Shown here in pieces: positions 1-9,900 of a DNA stretch of 64,000 bases. Numbering within the stretch: position 1 is the stretch's first letter; every line of letters starts with the position of its first letter. Source of the stretch: Thalassotalea sp. 273M-4 (GTDB taxonomy: Bacteria > Pseudomonadota > Gammaproteobacteria > Enterobacterales > Alteromonadaceae). The notes under the pieces were generated by a model that did not search any database, had not been told where the DNA came from, and was given only the letters and a program-made list of their open reading frames with translations. Made by a program: the position numbers and the translations under genes. The DNA lies in assembly GCF_041410465.1 (NCBI RefSeq), contig NZ_CP166961.1, positions 2,418,001-2,482,000 on the forward strand. Reading direction: 5' to 3'.

Positions 1-919
1 CATGGCTTAACGCGCCTTTGGAATTTAACGCGGCCAAATTATCTTCGAGTTGAGCCAATTTGCTCACCCCTAAAATAACACTTGAAACCTGCTCATTGGT
101 TAACAGCCAACAAAGCGCCAGATGATGCAATGGCACTCCAATGTCTCTGGCCAACCGATCGAGTTTTCTAATTTTGTCTAGATCATCTGGGTTATCCATT
201 AGGATATCTTTTAGCCATTGATAATCATCTAAACTAAAACGACTGCCCGTTGGGATGCCATCGATGTATTTACCGGTTAACAAACCTGAAGCTAAAGGCG
301 AAAAAGTGGTTAGCCCTAAACCTTTTTCGTATAACGGTCTGAACTCACCTTCCACTTTATTACGGCGCAACATATTGTATTCCGGCTGTTCAACAACTGG
401 AGCAACTAAATTACGAGCTTGAGCAATACCCATCGCTTCGCTAATTTGTTGGGCGTTCCATTCACTGGTTCCCCAGTACATCACCTTACCTTGCCTGACA
501 AGGTCCGTCATGGCTTCGACTGTTTCTCCAATGGGGGTATCGATATCGGGTCTGTGACAATAATATAAATCTAAATAATCAACATTAAAGCGTTTCAATG
601 CACCGTGACACGCATCAAAAACGTGTTTGCGCGATAAACCGCGTTGAGTTGGTTTATCGCCCCCCCAAAATACCTTCGATGAGATCACATAGGAATCACG
701 TGTCCATTGCAATTTAGAAATGACGTTGCCCATAAGCTCTTCAGACTTTCCGGCCTCATAGCCTTCGGCATTATCGTAAAAATTAATGCCTGCATCATAC
801 GCCGCAGCCATCAAATTTTTGGCATCGTTAAATTGCACCCCAGTCGCAAAATTTACCCAAGAGCCAAAACCCAATTCACTCAGTTGCAACCCTGTTTTGC
901 CCATTCTTCTGTACTGCAT
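1..919 (-). CDS. aldo/keto reductase (KvBeta/YghZ-like), 3' end outside window
   Basis: This is an NAD(P)H-dependent aldo/keto reductase of the voltage-gated K+ channel beta-subunit-like group. I translated it from the complementary strand; it starts at the ATG whose complement is at 917-919, reads MQYRRMGKTGLQLSELGFG at the N-terminus, and has no stop before base 1, so the C-terminus is missing. The family tetrad is visible: Asp and Tyr in FYDNAEGYE, Lys in ISSKVFWGG and His in LDLYYCHRPD. The order GLGLTTFSPLASGLLTGKY later in the chain is typical of the NADP-binding side of the barrel. The enzyme is presumably cytoplasmic; its substrate cannot be read from the sequence. A LysR regulator lies immediately upstream on the same strand. 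Confidence 0.9.
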   Translation of the reverse strand, partial: MQYRRMGKTGLQLSELGFGSWVNFATGVQFNDAKNLMAAAYDAGINFYDNAEGYEAGKSEELMGNVISKLQWTRDSYVISSKVFWGGDKPTQRGLSRKHVFDACHGALKRFNVDYLDLYYCHRPDIDTPIGETVEAMTDLVRQGKVMYWGTSEWNAQQISEAMGIAQARNLVAPVVEQPEYNMLRRNKVEGEFRPLYEKGLGLTTFSPLASGLLTGKYIDGIPTGSRFSLDDYQWLKDILMDNPDDLDKIRKLDRLARDIGVPLHHLALCWLLTNEQVSSVILGVSKLAQLEDNLAALNSKGALSH

Positions 920-1020
920 ACGATCCTCTTATTATCACTATACGTAGGTATTCGCCCGATTTTAGAGGCTCATTCCCCCATTTGCAACAATCGACACTAA
1001 AACGATTAATCAGCCCTAGC

Positions 1021-1908
1021 TTATTTGATTTGTTGTTTTATTAAATCAATGACCGTATCAAAACGCTTCGGCAGTTCCCGATTGCGCTTATGAATTAAAT
1101 AGAGGGTTTCGGTAACAGACTTTTTAGCTTCAAATACCGATAGTGTCTCTCGTTCGATAAAACATTCTACGGCACTTTTGGGTAATACTGAGAAGCCCAG
1201 TCCCTTAGATACGGGCAACAATATTTGACTTATTTGGTTGACGTAACCTGTAATGGGAATATCGTCAAGATTGAGTTCACTAAAGCCTTTGTTGCCACAT
1301 TGAGCAAAATACATCGACAAATAATAATGCCCGTCAGGATGATTTATCAGCCCTAAGGTTGTTAAAAAATCAGCCGAATCTAAATCCCACTCTCTGTCAG
1401 CAGGTAACACTAAACACAAGGTTTCAACACCAAGTATTGTGACCTCAAACTGACTGGGGTTAGCCAAGTGGGTCACTATACCGACATCGGTCTCACCGTC
1501 TTGGACTTCTTTAATAATGTGTCGATTAGGCGCGGCTTCCATGTTTATAATGAGTTGAGGATGTTGACATTGTAGATTTAAGAGCTTGGGGTAGAGTTTT
1601 AACACCAATGAGCCAGAACAAGAGATTTTACAACTACCGGCAAAAGGATCATCAAAATTTAGAGCGGTCAAGAGATCCTGTTGTCCCTGTTGCAATGTTA
1701 TTGCATAGTCGTATACCAACCGCCCTTGTTCGGTAAGTTCAAAACTTTTGTTTTCTCGGCGAATTAAGTCATGACCACAGGCTTGTTCTAGTTTTTTTAT
1801 GTGTTGACTGACCCCTGGCTGGGTCATAAACAACTTTTCTGCCGTTTGGGTGAAATGCCCCACTTCGATTAAGGTTTTAAAAGTATTAAGCCAAATCGGA
1901 TTAAGCAC
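1021..1908 (-). CDS. LysR-family transcriptional regulator
   Basis: This 295-aa protein has the standard LysR length and layout. The N-terminal winged helix-turn-helix is at about residues 4-60 (TLIEVGHFTQTAEKLFMTQP, then VSQHIKKLEQACG), followed by the periplasmic-binding-protein-like effector domain from about residue 90. It probably activates or represses a nearby gene in response to a small molecule, but the ligand is unknown. The aldo/keto reductase gene follows on the same strand after about 100 bp, so that gene is one candidate target. Nothing divergent is coded next to it, which is less usual for this family. Confidence 0.9.
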   Translation of the reverse strand: MLNPIWLNTFKTLIEVGHFTQTAEKLFMTQPGVSQHIKKLEQACGHDLIRRENKSFELTEQGRLVYDYAITLQQGQQDLLTALNFDDPFAGSCKISCSGSLVLKLYPKLLNLQCQHPQLIINMEAAPNRHIIKEVQDGETDVGIVTHLANPSQFEVTILGVETLCLVLPADREWDLDSADFLTTLGLINHPDGHYYLSMYFAQCGNKGFSELNLDDIPITGYVNQISQILLPVSKGLGFSVLPKSAVECFIERETLSVFEAKKSVTETLYLIHKRNRELPKRFDTVIDLIKQQIK

Positions 1909-2016
1909 AGTATTGCTCCTAAGACATTATTTGAATCATCACATCATAACAAGTATTTATAATTATTGTTGATATTGATAATTAGTTAATAGGAAATTTA
2001 AAACCACAATCAAATC

Positions 2017-2035
2017 GGGCGCTAGATGAGCGCCC
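2017..2035 (-). terminator. hairpin downstream of the 1351-aa gene
   Basis: A perfect 7-bp stem, GGGCGCT-N5-AGCGCCC, lies just after the stop codon of the minus-strand gene ending at 2043. Flanking CAAA and TTTG can extend the pairing. The T-tract is poor on the minus strand and better on the plus strand, so it may act in both directions. Confidence 0.55.
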
Positions 2036-2042
2036 GTTTGTT

Positions 2043-5000
2043 TTACTTTGCTTTTTCAAGTGATTGTTTTATTTTACTGCGCCAATAGCCTTGTTGGCCT
2101 AATACTTTCCATGCCCATTTGATCCAATTAAGCATCGAAAAACTTAACCAAATAACCCAAGCCAACATGATGGCTTTATAAAATAAGGTGCTAATACTCA
2201 CCACCGACACTTGCGGTAGTTGGCCTGAACTTTGATCAATAAACCATTGTAAATAATTTCCATAAGAGTTATTTCCTTCAACCCCCATATTTGGTGCACT
2301 TAATAAACTGTATGGGATCACCGACAACAGAGATATAATGGCTAGCAAAGACAACACATAAAGACCAAGCTGGGACAGATTAAAACTCAGATAACCAAGC
2401 TCTTTAGGCCGCCACTTACTTGCTGTCAGAGCACCAAACCACAACGCGATTAGCATCAAAACACCCCAGTTATTCAAGCTTATCCCCAAGCCAAGCACTA
2501 TCCAACTAACGGTATTTAAGGGGGAGAATGGTACTCGAGCAATACACAAAGCGATTACGATAAACGCAAGCAGTTCTCCCCAGTATAATATCGCTGGGCC
2601 TAATAAAGGTCCGTCAGTCCATAAAATCCATCTCTGGCTGTTAACGGAAATAACGCTGGTAATATTGCTTGTCGGTGCATTTAAATCAATTTTGGGGGCA
2701 GATAAAAATACCTCGCTGTTTTTATTTGCCCGCATTTGAATCGCAACGTTGTGACTGCCTGGTACAATCGGCATCAATAACTTACCCTCTTCAACTTGTA
2801 AGTTTAAGGGCGTGTTATCGACCTTGATTTGCTTAAGATCATAGCCTTTAGGAAGTTCAATGCTATGTTCTTGCCCTCGGGTACTACGATAAGTAAATTC
2901 TAAATCCAGTAAACTTGTGCGCTGACCTTGTTCAATTTTGTATTGCACCGAATCAATGGCTAACACACTTCCGGGCACCGCATCAGGACGGGTGAGGGTT
3001 AACTCTAATGATTCATCAACGTAAGGGAAAAACGAATAGACATAATATTGCTGGTCGTTTTGTTGTGACAATACCATTGGCACGCCCGCAAGTTCGAGAT
3101 GCCAAGATGGGCTAACAATCACTTGCCAATGTTCAATAAAGGGCTGGTTTGGCATGGCCTTTAGTTGCAACGACGGCACCGGTTGAAGACTTGATTGCCA
3201 ACGAAAGTATTTCTCACCGGCAGACAGACTGACGAGTACATTGGCGTTTTCAACATTGATTTTTGAGCTGGTAATATTTTCGCCTACAAGAGTTGGCACT
3301 TTCACATTTAAAGCACCAATATTTGGCGCGATGCGAGTGACTTCAGTCACTAATCGCCATTCATTGTCTATCGTTAATGTTCTTCGTACTTGCACAAATG
3401 GGCTACTAATATAGCGACTTACGATTTGCTCACCAGCTTTTTTGTGGCTCACCTTTGCCATAAACTGAAGGACATTTCCAGATAGCGTATGGTCTTTCAT
3501 TCCAGCAATATCCCAATCTTCTGACACCTTGTAGTTCACAAATTTTGGCGGCTGATTAAACTCAAGCTCAAAAACATCAACAGGCGCAATACTCCCTTGC
3601 AATGTCAGTTGAGATACACCTTTAGCAAGATGCATATACACCCAGTCATTTGACTTATATAAGCCGGTAACGGGTTTATTATTTAACTCTATGGTTTGCG
3701 CTAACCAATAGTCGGCTTTTGGCAAGGCAAATGCGGTATCGTTGGCGGCATGAACTTCAAGAGTTAATGACAACTTTTGTTTGCGGATGTCTATTTCCAT
3801 GCGGTTTAAAATGGCACAATTTGGGGCACACTCTGGCGCTTTGAGTAACCGAGATTTGAGCTGTTCTAATAATGCTTGCTCAGGAAAGTTTGCAGCCATT
3901 GCATCCGAAGAAATAGCAGGAACAAGTAACGCTAAGTAAAGTACAACTGATGCGGTTTTACTCACCAGTGGTTTTAATGCAAGATGAAACTCGCGCTTTA
4001 TTAATAAAAAGAACCACAACAAAGTTAAGCTGATGCCAACAAACTTAAATACCCGATAACCATTTTTAGATAGCAACCAAAGATCAAAGGTTTGTCCTTG
4101 CGCCACTGGAGAATGCCAATTTATTGTATACTGTTTCCACTGCCAGTTGGGCAGACCAGAGCCGGTTTGGATTAATGCATCTTTTTGATAACGTTCCATA
4201 ATCTGCTTGTTTTGATATTCTAATTTTTCCCCGGGCAGCGCTATCATTTCAGGTTCAACGCGGTTCTGACTTTCTCTACGTGCAGATTTTGACAACAGCT
4301 CATCTCGCATTTTTCGCGCCCGCACAATTTGATTGTTGTCATCATGTGCCACTGTCACAATGTTATTTACTTGCCTATCTTGTGGCTCTAGCTGAGGGTA
4401 AATAACCGTTTTAATTTGTTGAGCAGAAAAGAACAAAATGCCAGCAAAAGCGATTAAACCACTGACAATAAAGTAGCTTTTACTGATGCTTTTTAACTGT
4501 GTAAAGGGCTGATGTTTAAAAATCGCATACGCCAACAGCAAATTAAGAATAGAGATAATCGGTGCATTCGGCTCTTGATAAATACAGACCAACATCAATG
4601 CTGTACACAAACCAATGGCAAGATGAAATAACCGAGTTGCCATCATGGTGGCCAATAACACAATAAAGCTGGTCCAAATTGTCCATCCAGACCACCAACT
4701 TTTTGAGACAAAATCGGCACCAAAAACAGCCATCAACATATTGCCAGGAGGTAGGTTTAAACCAATAGAAACGCGTTCAAAATCATGTTGCCAACCGGTT
4801 ATTGGCATTTTTGTGTTGGCCAACACACTGCCCGTGGCATCAATATCTACTTGCGGGTAACGATTTTCAACGCCTCTCTCCCCATCTTTAATGCTGGTGA
4901 TCAGACTATAGCCATCTTTATCTTGTGCCGATTCAAGAGTGAACGGCGCCTGCATACTCAAGCGCCATTCACTGCTCATTTTACCACTTAGATGATCGCT

Positions 5001-6098
5001 AAATGCGTAACTTTGCTGATCAAATGACAGCCATAAATGACGATTTAACTCGATTTGATTCTCTAAATGCAAAGGCTTACCACGATGTTGGACGTCATAT
5101 TGCAATCGAGTTTGTGCCGACACAAGGTAACTGGGTAATTGATACCAGCTAGGGGGCATATCAATCTGACTGCTGTCGATCATCCTCGCTCCTTCGAGTT
5201 TACCAATACGAAAGTCAGGAGCAAAATCAAATACCCATACCTCTTGCTCAGGCCAAAAATAAGTTGGCTGAGGCCGTTGCCAAGTTAATCGTGTTGGTTT
5301 GGCATAAGCAAGCGCCTCAATCTGCCACTCTCCAGGTGTTACTTTGGCATGTAACACCCCTTCACCATCGACATAAGTAGAAAGTCTTGAATCTATTCCA
5401 ATCAACTCAAAGCCTTGTGGTAATAAACTGCCCAGTTTTTCTTCTCGTATTTTGCCTGAGGCGGTTAATTTTATTGAGGTGATTAACTCAATATATGGGC
5501 CATCATTAATGCGCCGCAAAACCCTCATTTCTAAGGTATCATTAGTTTTTGTCTCAGATTGCACTTGCTGCAACCAAAGCTCATTATTTTCGACTTTAGG
5601 AAACGACACCAATTGTTGGTTAACCGTTAAATTAACCGCGGCAAACTTGGGTGATATCACCAAGCTTTGTGGTAATTCAGACCAGATAAAACGCCCTGAT
5701 ATTTGATAATTGCCTTGCTCTAATTGGATAAAGGGTAAACCATCAATATTTAACACCACGGCCAACTGTTTATTTACCTGAACCGATTGAGGCCAATGTT
5801 GTAAACTACCGGGCAAAGGCACAAAACTGGGTTGTAAAACTTTCCATTGCTGGTTAAACCAACCTTGTGTTTCGTTGACGTCAATGGTTAATGATGAGGG
5901 CCAAGCACAGATATGATTAAACGAGTTATGATAATCGGAGTTATTAATAAAAGGACATGAATACATTTCATTTCCCTCTAATACCCAAGGCACCCAAGGA
6001 CTTAAAGAGTCGGGAATGGCATCTTGAGCCTGGTTCGAAAATGCAGTGAAAAATAATCCCCAAAAGAATAAACAAAATGCCTTTTTAAGGTTTAACAT
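2043..6098 (-). CDS. giant exported/membrane protein of unknown function
   Basis: I do not recognise this 1351-aa protein. It opens with a Sec-type signal (MLNLKKAFCLFFWGLFFTAF, cleavage probably near NQAQDA). About 400 residues predicted to lie outside the cytoplasm follow, built of many short beta-prone segments. Next come several membrane helices around residues 450-560 and a further helix near 690 (FVGISLTLLWFFLLIK). A second signal-like hydrophobic stretch (VVLYLALLVPAISSDAMA) sits near 730, followed by another large beta-rich domain. The chain ends with about five C-terminal membrane helices. The two halves, each a hydrophobic lead plus a beta-rich ectodomain, suggest duplication or fusion. 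A terminator-like hairpin follows the stop and another lies upstream, so it is probably monocistronic. It could be an envelope assembly or secretion component, but no motif proves that. Confidence 0.75.
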   Translation of the reverse strand: MLNLKKAFCLFFWGLFFTAFSNQAQDAIPDSLSPWVPWVLEGNEMYSCPFINNSDYHNSFNHICAWPSSLTIDVNETQGWFNQQWKVLQPSFVPLPGSLQHWPQSVQVNKQLAVVLNIDGLPFIQLEQGNYQISGRFIWSELPQSLVISPKFAAVNLTVNQQLVSFPKVENNELWLQQVQSETKTNDTLEMRVLRRINDGPYIELITSIKLTASGKIREEKLGSLLPQGFELIGIDSRLSTYVDGEGVLHAKVTPGEWQIEALAYAKPTRLTWQRPQPTYFWPEQEVWVFDFAPDFRIGKLEGARMIDSSQIDMPPSWYQLPSYLVSAQTRLQYDVQHRGKPLHLENQIELNRHLWLSFDQQSYAFSDHLSGKMSSEWRLSMQAPFTLESAQDKDGYSLITSIKDGERGVENRYPQVDIDATGSVLANTKMPITGWQHDFERVSIGLNLPPGNMLMAVFGADFVSKSWWSGWTIWTSFIVLLATMMATRLFHLAIGLCTALMLVCIYQEPNAPIISILNLLLAYAIFKHQPFTQLKSISKSYFIVSGLIAFAGILFFSAQQIKTVIYPQLEPQDRQVNNIVTVAHDDNNQIVRARKMRDELLSKSARRESQNRVEPEMIALPGEKLEYQNKQIMERYQKDALIQTGSGLPNWQWKQYTINWHSPVAQGQTFDLWLLSKNGYRVFKFVGISLTLLWFFLLIKREFHLALKPLVSKTASVVLYLALLVPAISSDAMAANFPEQALLEQLKSRLLKAPECAPNCAILNRMEIDIRKQKLSLTLEVHAANDTAFALPKADYWLAQTIELNNKPVTGLYKSNDWVYMHLAKGVSQLTLQGSIAPVDVFELEFNQPPKFVNYKVSEDWDIAGMKDHTLSGNVLQFMAKVSHKKAGEQIVSRYISSPFVQVRRTLTIDNEWRLVTEVTRIAPNIGALNVKVPTLVGENITSSKINVENANVLVSLSAGEKYFRWQSSLQPVPSLQLKAMPNQPFIEHWQVIVSPSWHLELAGVPMVLSQQNDQQYYVYSFFPYVDESLELTLTRPDAVPGSVLAIDSVQYKIEQGQRTSLLDLEFTYRSTRGQEHSIELPKGYDLKQIKVDNTPLNLQVEEGKLLMPIVPGSHNVAIQMRANKNSEVFLSAPKIDLNAPTSNITSVISVNSQRWILWTDGPLLGPAILYWGELLAFIVIALCIARVPFSPLNTVSWIVLGLGISLNNWGVLMLIALWFGALTASKWRPKELGYLSFNLSQLGLYVLSLLAIISLLSVIPYSLLSAPNMGVEGNNSYGNYLQWFIDQSSGQLPQVSVVSISTLFYKAIMLAWVIWLSFSMLNWIKWAWKVLGQQGYWRSKIKQSLEKAK

Positions 6099-6191
6099 TG
6101 GTCTGCGTTCCTGGTTATTTTTTATACCATAGTACGCAACATCGTTTACGAATCAACTATTTCCTTTATTTTCAATAAGATTTAAGGCATA

Positions 6192-6216
6192 AAAAAAGCG
6201 CACTAAGCGCTTTTTT
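6192..6216 (-). terminator. strong intrinsic terminator upstream of the 1351-aa gene
   Basis: The stem AAAAAAGCGC-ACTAA-GCGCTTTTTT is symmetrical and has T-tracts on both strands. On the minus strand it would end transcripts arriving from katG, about 400 bp after the katG stop. Confidence 0.75.
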
Positions 6217-6613
6217 ACTTTATAAATTCAGGAATGTTTCCTACACCCGAACACACCAGTTAGCCTTTGACGTCATATTTAAACTCAAACATGAACTCAA
6301 TTATTACCGCACTTAATTACTTTTTCTAATTGTGAGTAAACTTGTTGTTATGTTTTGAGTTTCTCGCTTTTAAATATGACAATACTGCTTTCATGACCCC
6401 ATAGCATGACATGGCTTGGAAAAAGTCAATGGTTTATCGAAGTTATGTCCTGCTTCGTACATCACCATATCCGTTACATAATATGACAACTTTACGTAAC
6501 CATCTTTGATTTATTACAAACTTTTAATCAAAAATCAACGCATTTTTGTAAATCTTCCCAGCTCGATTAGGCATGTTTTCCCCGTAGCCATTAGCCATTG
6601 TTGGCAATTGGGT
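6217..6613. other. 397-bp gap between katG stop and terminator
   Basis: No open frame of protein-like character is seen on either strand. The stretch is A+T-rich. Because the terminator sits at its far end, the katG mRNA would carry a long 3' untranslated region, or a small RNA could be encoded here. The sequence alone does not decide between these. Confidence 0.4.
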
Positions 6614-8842
6614 TTATTTTAAATCGAATCGGTCTAATTGCATGACTTTAACCCATGCATTGACAAAATCCTCGACAAACTTTTGCTTAGAGTCATCATA
6701 CGCGTACACTTCGGTAACCGCTCTTAGTTCGGCATTCGAGCCAAAAATCAAATCTACCGGTGTTGCGCTCCATTTTAATTTACCGCTAGCGCGATCTTTA
6801 CCTAGGTATATCCCAGGCTCAGACGATTTTTCCCAAACCGTTGCCATGTCCAGTAAGTTAACAAAAAAGTCATTCGTTAACTGGCCAGGAGTGTTGGTAA
6901 AAACACCGTGTTTACTGTCTTGATAATTTGCCCCTAAGCTGCGTAAACCACCAATAAGAACCGTCATTTCGGGTACGCTTAATCCTAATAGATTGGCTTT
7001 ATCGACCATCATTTCTGTGGGGTTAGCGTAACTTGAACTGTGATAATAATTTCGAAAAGCATCGGCTTTTGGCTCTAAATAGCTAAACGATTTAATGTCG
7101 GTCTGTTCTTGGCTAGCATCGACTCGACCTGGCGCAAACGGAACTTGAAGACTTAGACCTGCCTCTTTGGCTGCCTGCTCTATCGCCGTCGCCCCACCAA
7201 GCACAATTAAATCCGCCAACGAGACATTGGTCGATGAACGGTCGTTAAACGACTGTTGAATATCTTTTAACTTAGTGAGTACCTTATTAAGTTCAGCAGG
7301 ATTGTTCACAGCCCAATCTATTTGTGGCTGTAACTGAAGACGCGCACCATTGGCGCCTCCTCGCATGTCTGTGACACGATGACTAGAAGCCGAAGCCCAT
7401 GCAGTTCTAACAAGTTCAGCCCTTGTTAAACCCGAGTCTAAAAGACGCTCTTTAAGCTTTGCGATATCTTGTTTATTTATGTTGTTCGCGTTGGCTTTCG
7501 GTAACGGGTCTTGCCACAGTAAAACCTCTTCTGGCACTTCATCACCAATATATCGAGCTCTTGGCCCCATATCGCGATGCGTTAATTTAAACCACGCTTT
7601 AGCAAAGGCAAGCTCATATTCCGCTGGATTTTTACGAAAACGTTCAACAATTTTGCGAAAGTCAGGGTCTTCTTTAAGAGCAATATCCGTGGTGAGCATC
7701 ATGGGTGCATTACGCTTACCTTCGATATGAGCATCTGGGACCAAGTTTTCAGCACCATCGACATTGGGTTTCCATTGCTTAGCACCTGCAGGACTGGTTG
7801 TTAACACCCAATCAAAATTCATCAGATTATCAAGGTAGTTGGTTGACCACTGGGTTGGAGTGACAGTCCACGCACCTTCTAATCCACTGGTTGTGGTATC
7901 TGCGCCTTTACCGCTACCACAAGTGTTTTTCCAACCAAAACCTTGTTGCTCTATCGGGGCTGCTGCGGGCTCTTTTCCAACACATTCATTAGGTTTTTTA
8001 GCACCATGCGATTTACCAAACGTGTGGCCTCCGGCAATCAAAGCGACAATTTCTTCATCGTTCATCGCCATCCGTCCAAACGACATACGAATATCTTGCG
8101 CTGCGGCTAATGGATCGGGTTTGCCATGTGGGCCTTCTGGGTTAACATAAATCAAGCCCATTTCTACGGCGGCCAAAGGTCCTTTTAATTTGCCTTTGTT
8201 ATCGCGTCGAGAATCGCTTAAAAAAGCTGTTTCTGGTCCCCAGTACACTAAATCGGGCTCCCAATCGTCAGTTCGCCCCCCAGCAAAACCAAAGGTTTTA
8301 AAGCCCATTGACTCAAGGGCGACATTACCCGCTAAAATCATTAAATCGGCCCAGGAAAGGTTTGCTCCATATTTTTGTTTTACCGGCCACAACAAACGTC
8401 TGGCTTTGTCTAAGTTGGCATTATCTGGCCAACTATTAAGTGGGTCGAACCTTTGCTGACCACCGGCCGCGCCACCTCGACCATCGTGTACTCGATAAAC
8501 ACCGGCACTGTGCCAAGCCATTCTGATCATTAACGGACCATAGTGACCCCAGTCCGCTGGCCACCAGTCTTTTGAATCAGTAAGCGTAGACTCAATATCT
8601 TGCTTAACTTGCGTTAGGTCGAGCTCAGCAAAGGCTTTGGCGTAATCAAACTTTGCGCCGTAGGGATTAGACTTAGGATCGTGTTGTCGAAGAGGGGATA
8701 AATTGAGTTGTTCAGGCCACCAGAATTGGTTGGTTTTCGCTTCACTGGTGGTATTTGCAGAAGACGGTACAGCATACATCACAACGCCTGCAATCAGTAC
8801 ACCCGCACAAAACCAGGCAGGTAATTGAGTAGTGAGTTTCAT
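6614..8842 (-). CDS. katG: catalase-peroxidase with N-terminal export signal
   Basis: This bifunctional heme catalase/peroxidase (742 aa) removes hydrogen peroxide. Distal-site residues are visible as Arg107, Trp110 and His111 in [13 protein letters not shown]. The proximal His is His273 in [12 protein letters not shown]. The residues of the Met-Tyr-Trp adduct are present as Trp110, Tyr232 ([10 protein letters not shown]) and Met258 (GRMAMNDEE). The N-terminus is unusual for KatG: residues 1-30 form a signal peptide ([20 protein letters not shown]), so the enzyme is probably periplasmic, like KatP-type enzymes. It is divergent from oxyR, with a dyad between them, so peroxide induction through OxyR is likely. 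The C-terminal pseudo-peroxidase half is complete. Confidence 0.95.
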   Translation of the reverse strand: MKLTTQLPAWFCAGVLIAGVVMYAVPSSANTTSEAKTNQFWWPEQLNLSPLRQHDPKSNPYGAKFDYAKAFAELDLTQVKQDIESTLTDSKDWWPADWGHYGPLMIRMAWHSAGVYRVHDGRGGAAGGQQRFDPLNSWPDNANLDKARRLLWPVKQKYGANLSWADLMILAGNVALESMGFKTFGFAGGRTDDWEPDLVYWGPETAFLSDSRRDNKGKLKGPLAAVEMGLIYVNPEGPHGKPDPLAAAQDIRMSFGRMAMNDEEIVALIAGGHTFGKSHGAKKPNECVGKEPAAAPIEQQGFGWKNTCGSGKGADTTTSGLEGAWTVTPTQWSTNYLDNLMNFDWVLTTSPAGAKQWKPNVDGAENLVPDAHIEGKRNAPMMLTTDIALKEDPDFRKIVERFRKNPAEYELAFAKAWFKLTHRDMGPRARYIGDEVPEEVLLWQDPLPKANANNINKQDIAKLKERLLDSGLTRAELVRTAWASASSHRVTDMRGGANGARLQLQPQIDWAVNNPAELNKVLTKLKDIQQSFNDRSSTNVSLADLIVLGGATAIEQAAKEAGLSLQVPFAPGRVDASQEQTDIKSFSYLEPKADAFRNYYHSSSYANPTEMMVDKANLLGLSVPEMTVLIGGLRSLGANYQDSKHGVFTNTPGQLTNDFFVNLLDMATVWEKSSEPGIYLGKDRASGKLKWSATPVDLIFGSNAELRAVTEVYAYDDSKQKFVEDFVNAWVKVMQLDRFDLK

Positions 8843-8887
8843 GGGTCACCTCTTGATTGATTTGCTTTGTAGTTAGCATCAATTAGT

Positions 8888-8903
8888 ATAGGTGTGTTCC
8901 TAT
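8888..8903. promoter_or_regulatory. dyad in the katG-oxyR intergenic region
   Basis: The inverted repeat ATAGG-N6-CCTAT lies between the divergent katG and oxyR genes. The ATAG/CTAT half-sites resemble those of OxyR operators, although the spacing here is one base longer than the usual seven between tetramers. Assigning it to OxyR is inference from position. Confidence 0.5.
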
Positions 8904-8959
8904 TTAATGAAAATCACATTAAACTGAATATCATATTCAATTTTTTTGAACGACTAATA

Positions 8960-9868
8960 ATGATTTCTTTAAAACAAATAAATTATGCTCTGGCTGTCGA
9001 AAAAACATTGCATTTTAAAAAAGCCTCTGAGCTTTGTAATGTATCGCAATCTGCACTCAGTACCGCCATTACCGAAATGGAATCGCAAATTGGCGTTCAA
9101 ATATTTGAACGTAATAATAAACACGTTTTTGTCACCAGCCTCGGCCAACAAATCCTTGATAAAGCTAGAAAAGTAAAAATGGATGTGGAAGAGTTGATGT
9201 TAATTTCCCAACTCAATAAATCACCATTAACGACGCCAATGAGCTTAGGCGTGATCCCGACTATTGGCCCCTACCTGTTACCTAAGGTGCTGCCTAAAGT
9301 GCGCCAGGTTTACCCAGAGTTTCGGTTAAAAATCACCGAAGGGCAATCGCATGAGTTACTCGAGATGCTGCGTAATGGTGATTTAGATGCTGCCATTTTG
9401 GCTTTACCCTATCCGATTTCCGGTTTAATGAGTTTTGAATTTTGGCAAGAAGACTTTTTTTGGGTAAGTCACAAAGACGAATTAGACAGTCACCCAAAAG
9501 AGATCAGCACAAAAGAAATGGAACTGGACAAATTGATGCTATTAAAAGAAGGGCATTGTTTAAAAGATCATGCTTTAGCAGCTTGCCATTTAAAAAGCCT
9601 AAAACAAGAATCTGGTTTTGACTCCACCAGCTTACATACAATTATTCAAATGGTGGCAGGTAAATTAGGTACCACCTTAGTACCCGAAATGGCGTTAACC
9701 CAACTCTTACATAACAACTCAGAGTTATCGGCGATTCATTTAAATGAACCTGGACCACATCGCAGCATAGCCTTTATTATTCGACCAAATTACGTTAAAA
9801 CCCAAGATATTGAAACGCTAAAAAATTTATTTGTTGAACAACTATCTAATAACAAACCTCATATTTAA
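8960..9868 (+). CDS. oxyR: hydrogen-peroxide-sensing LysR activator OxyR
   Basis: This 302-aa LysR-type regulator senses peroxide through a reversible disulfide and activates antioxidant genes. The diagnostic pair of cysteines is visible in GHCLKDHALAAC, the equivalent of Cys199 and Cys208 of the E. coli protein. The N-terminal HTH (LHFKKASELCNVSQSALSTA) is normal. The frame is open back to 8894, but the ATG at 8960 is the better start: it gives MISLKQINYALAVEK, which matches the family, and the upstream residues do not. It is divergent from the exported catalase-peroxidase gene, and a MarC-family gene follows 32 bp later on the same strand. Confidence 0.95.
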   Translation: MISLKQINYALAVEKTLHFKKASELCNVSQSALSTAITEMESQIGVQIFERNNKHVFVTSLGQQILDKARKVKMDVEELMLISQLNKSPLTTPMSLGVIPTIGPYLLPKVLPKVRQVYPEFRLKITEGQSHELLEMLRNGDLDAAILALPYPISGLMSFEFWQEDFFWVSHKDELDSHPKEISTKEMELDKLMLLKEGHCLKDHALAACHLKSLKQESGFDSTSLHTIIQMVAGKLGTTLVPEMALTQLLHNNSELSAIHLNEPGPHRSIAFIIRPNYVKTQDIETLKNLFVEQLSNNKPHI

Positions 9869-9900
9869 AATATCTAATTTAAACATTAACCGGATGATTT

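Noticed and set aside
707..1000. 97-codon plus-strand frame at the left end
   Set aside because: It lies over the aldo/keto reductase gene on the other strand, which has all family motifs; the plus-strand frame has no protein-like features.
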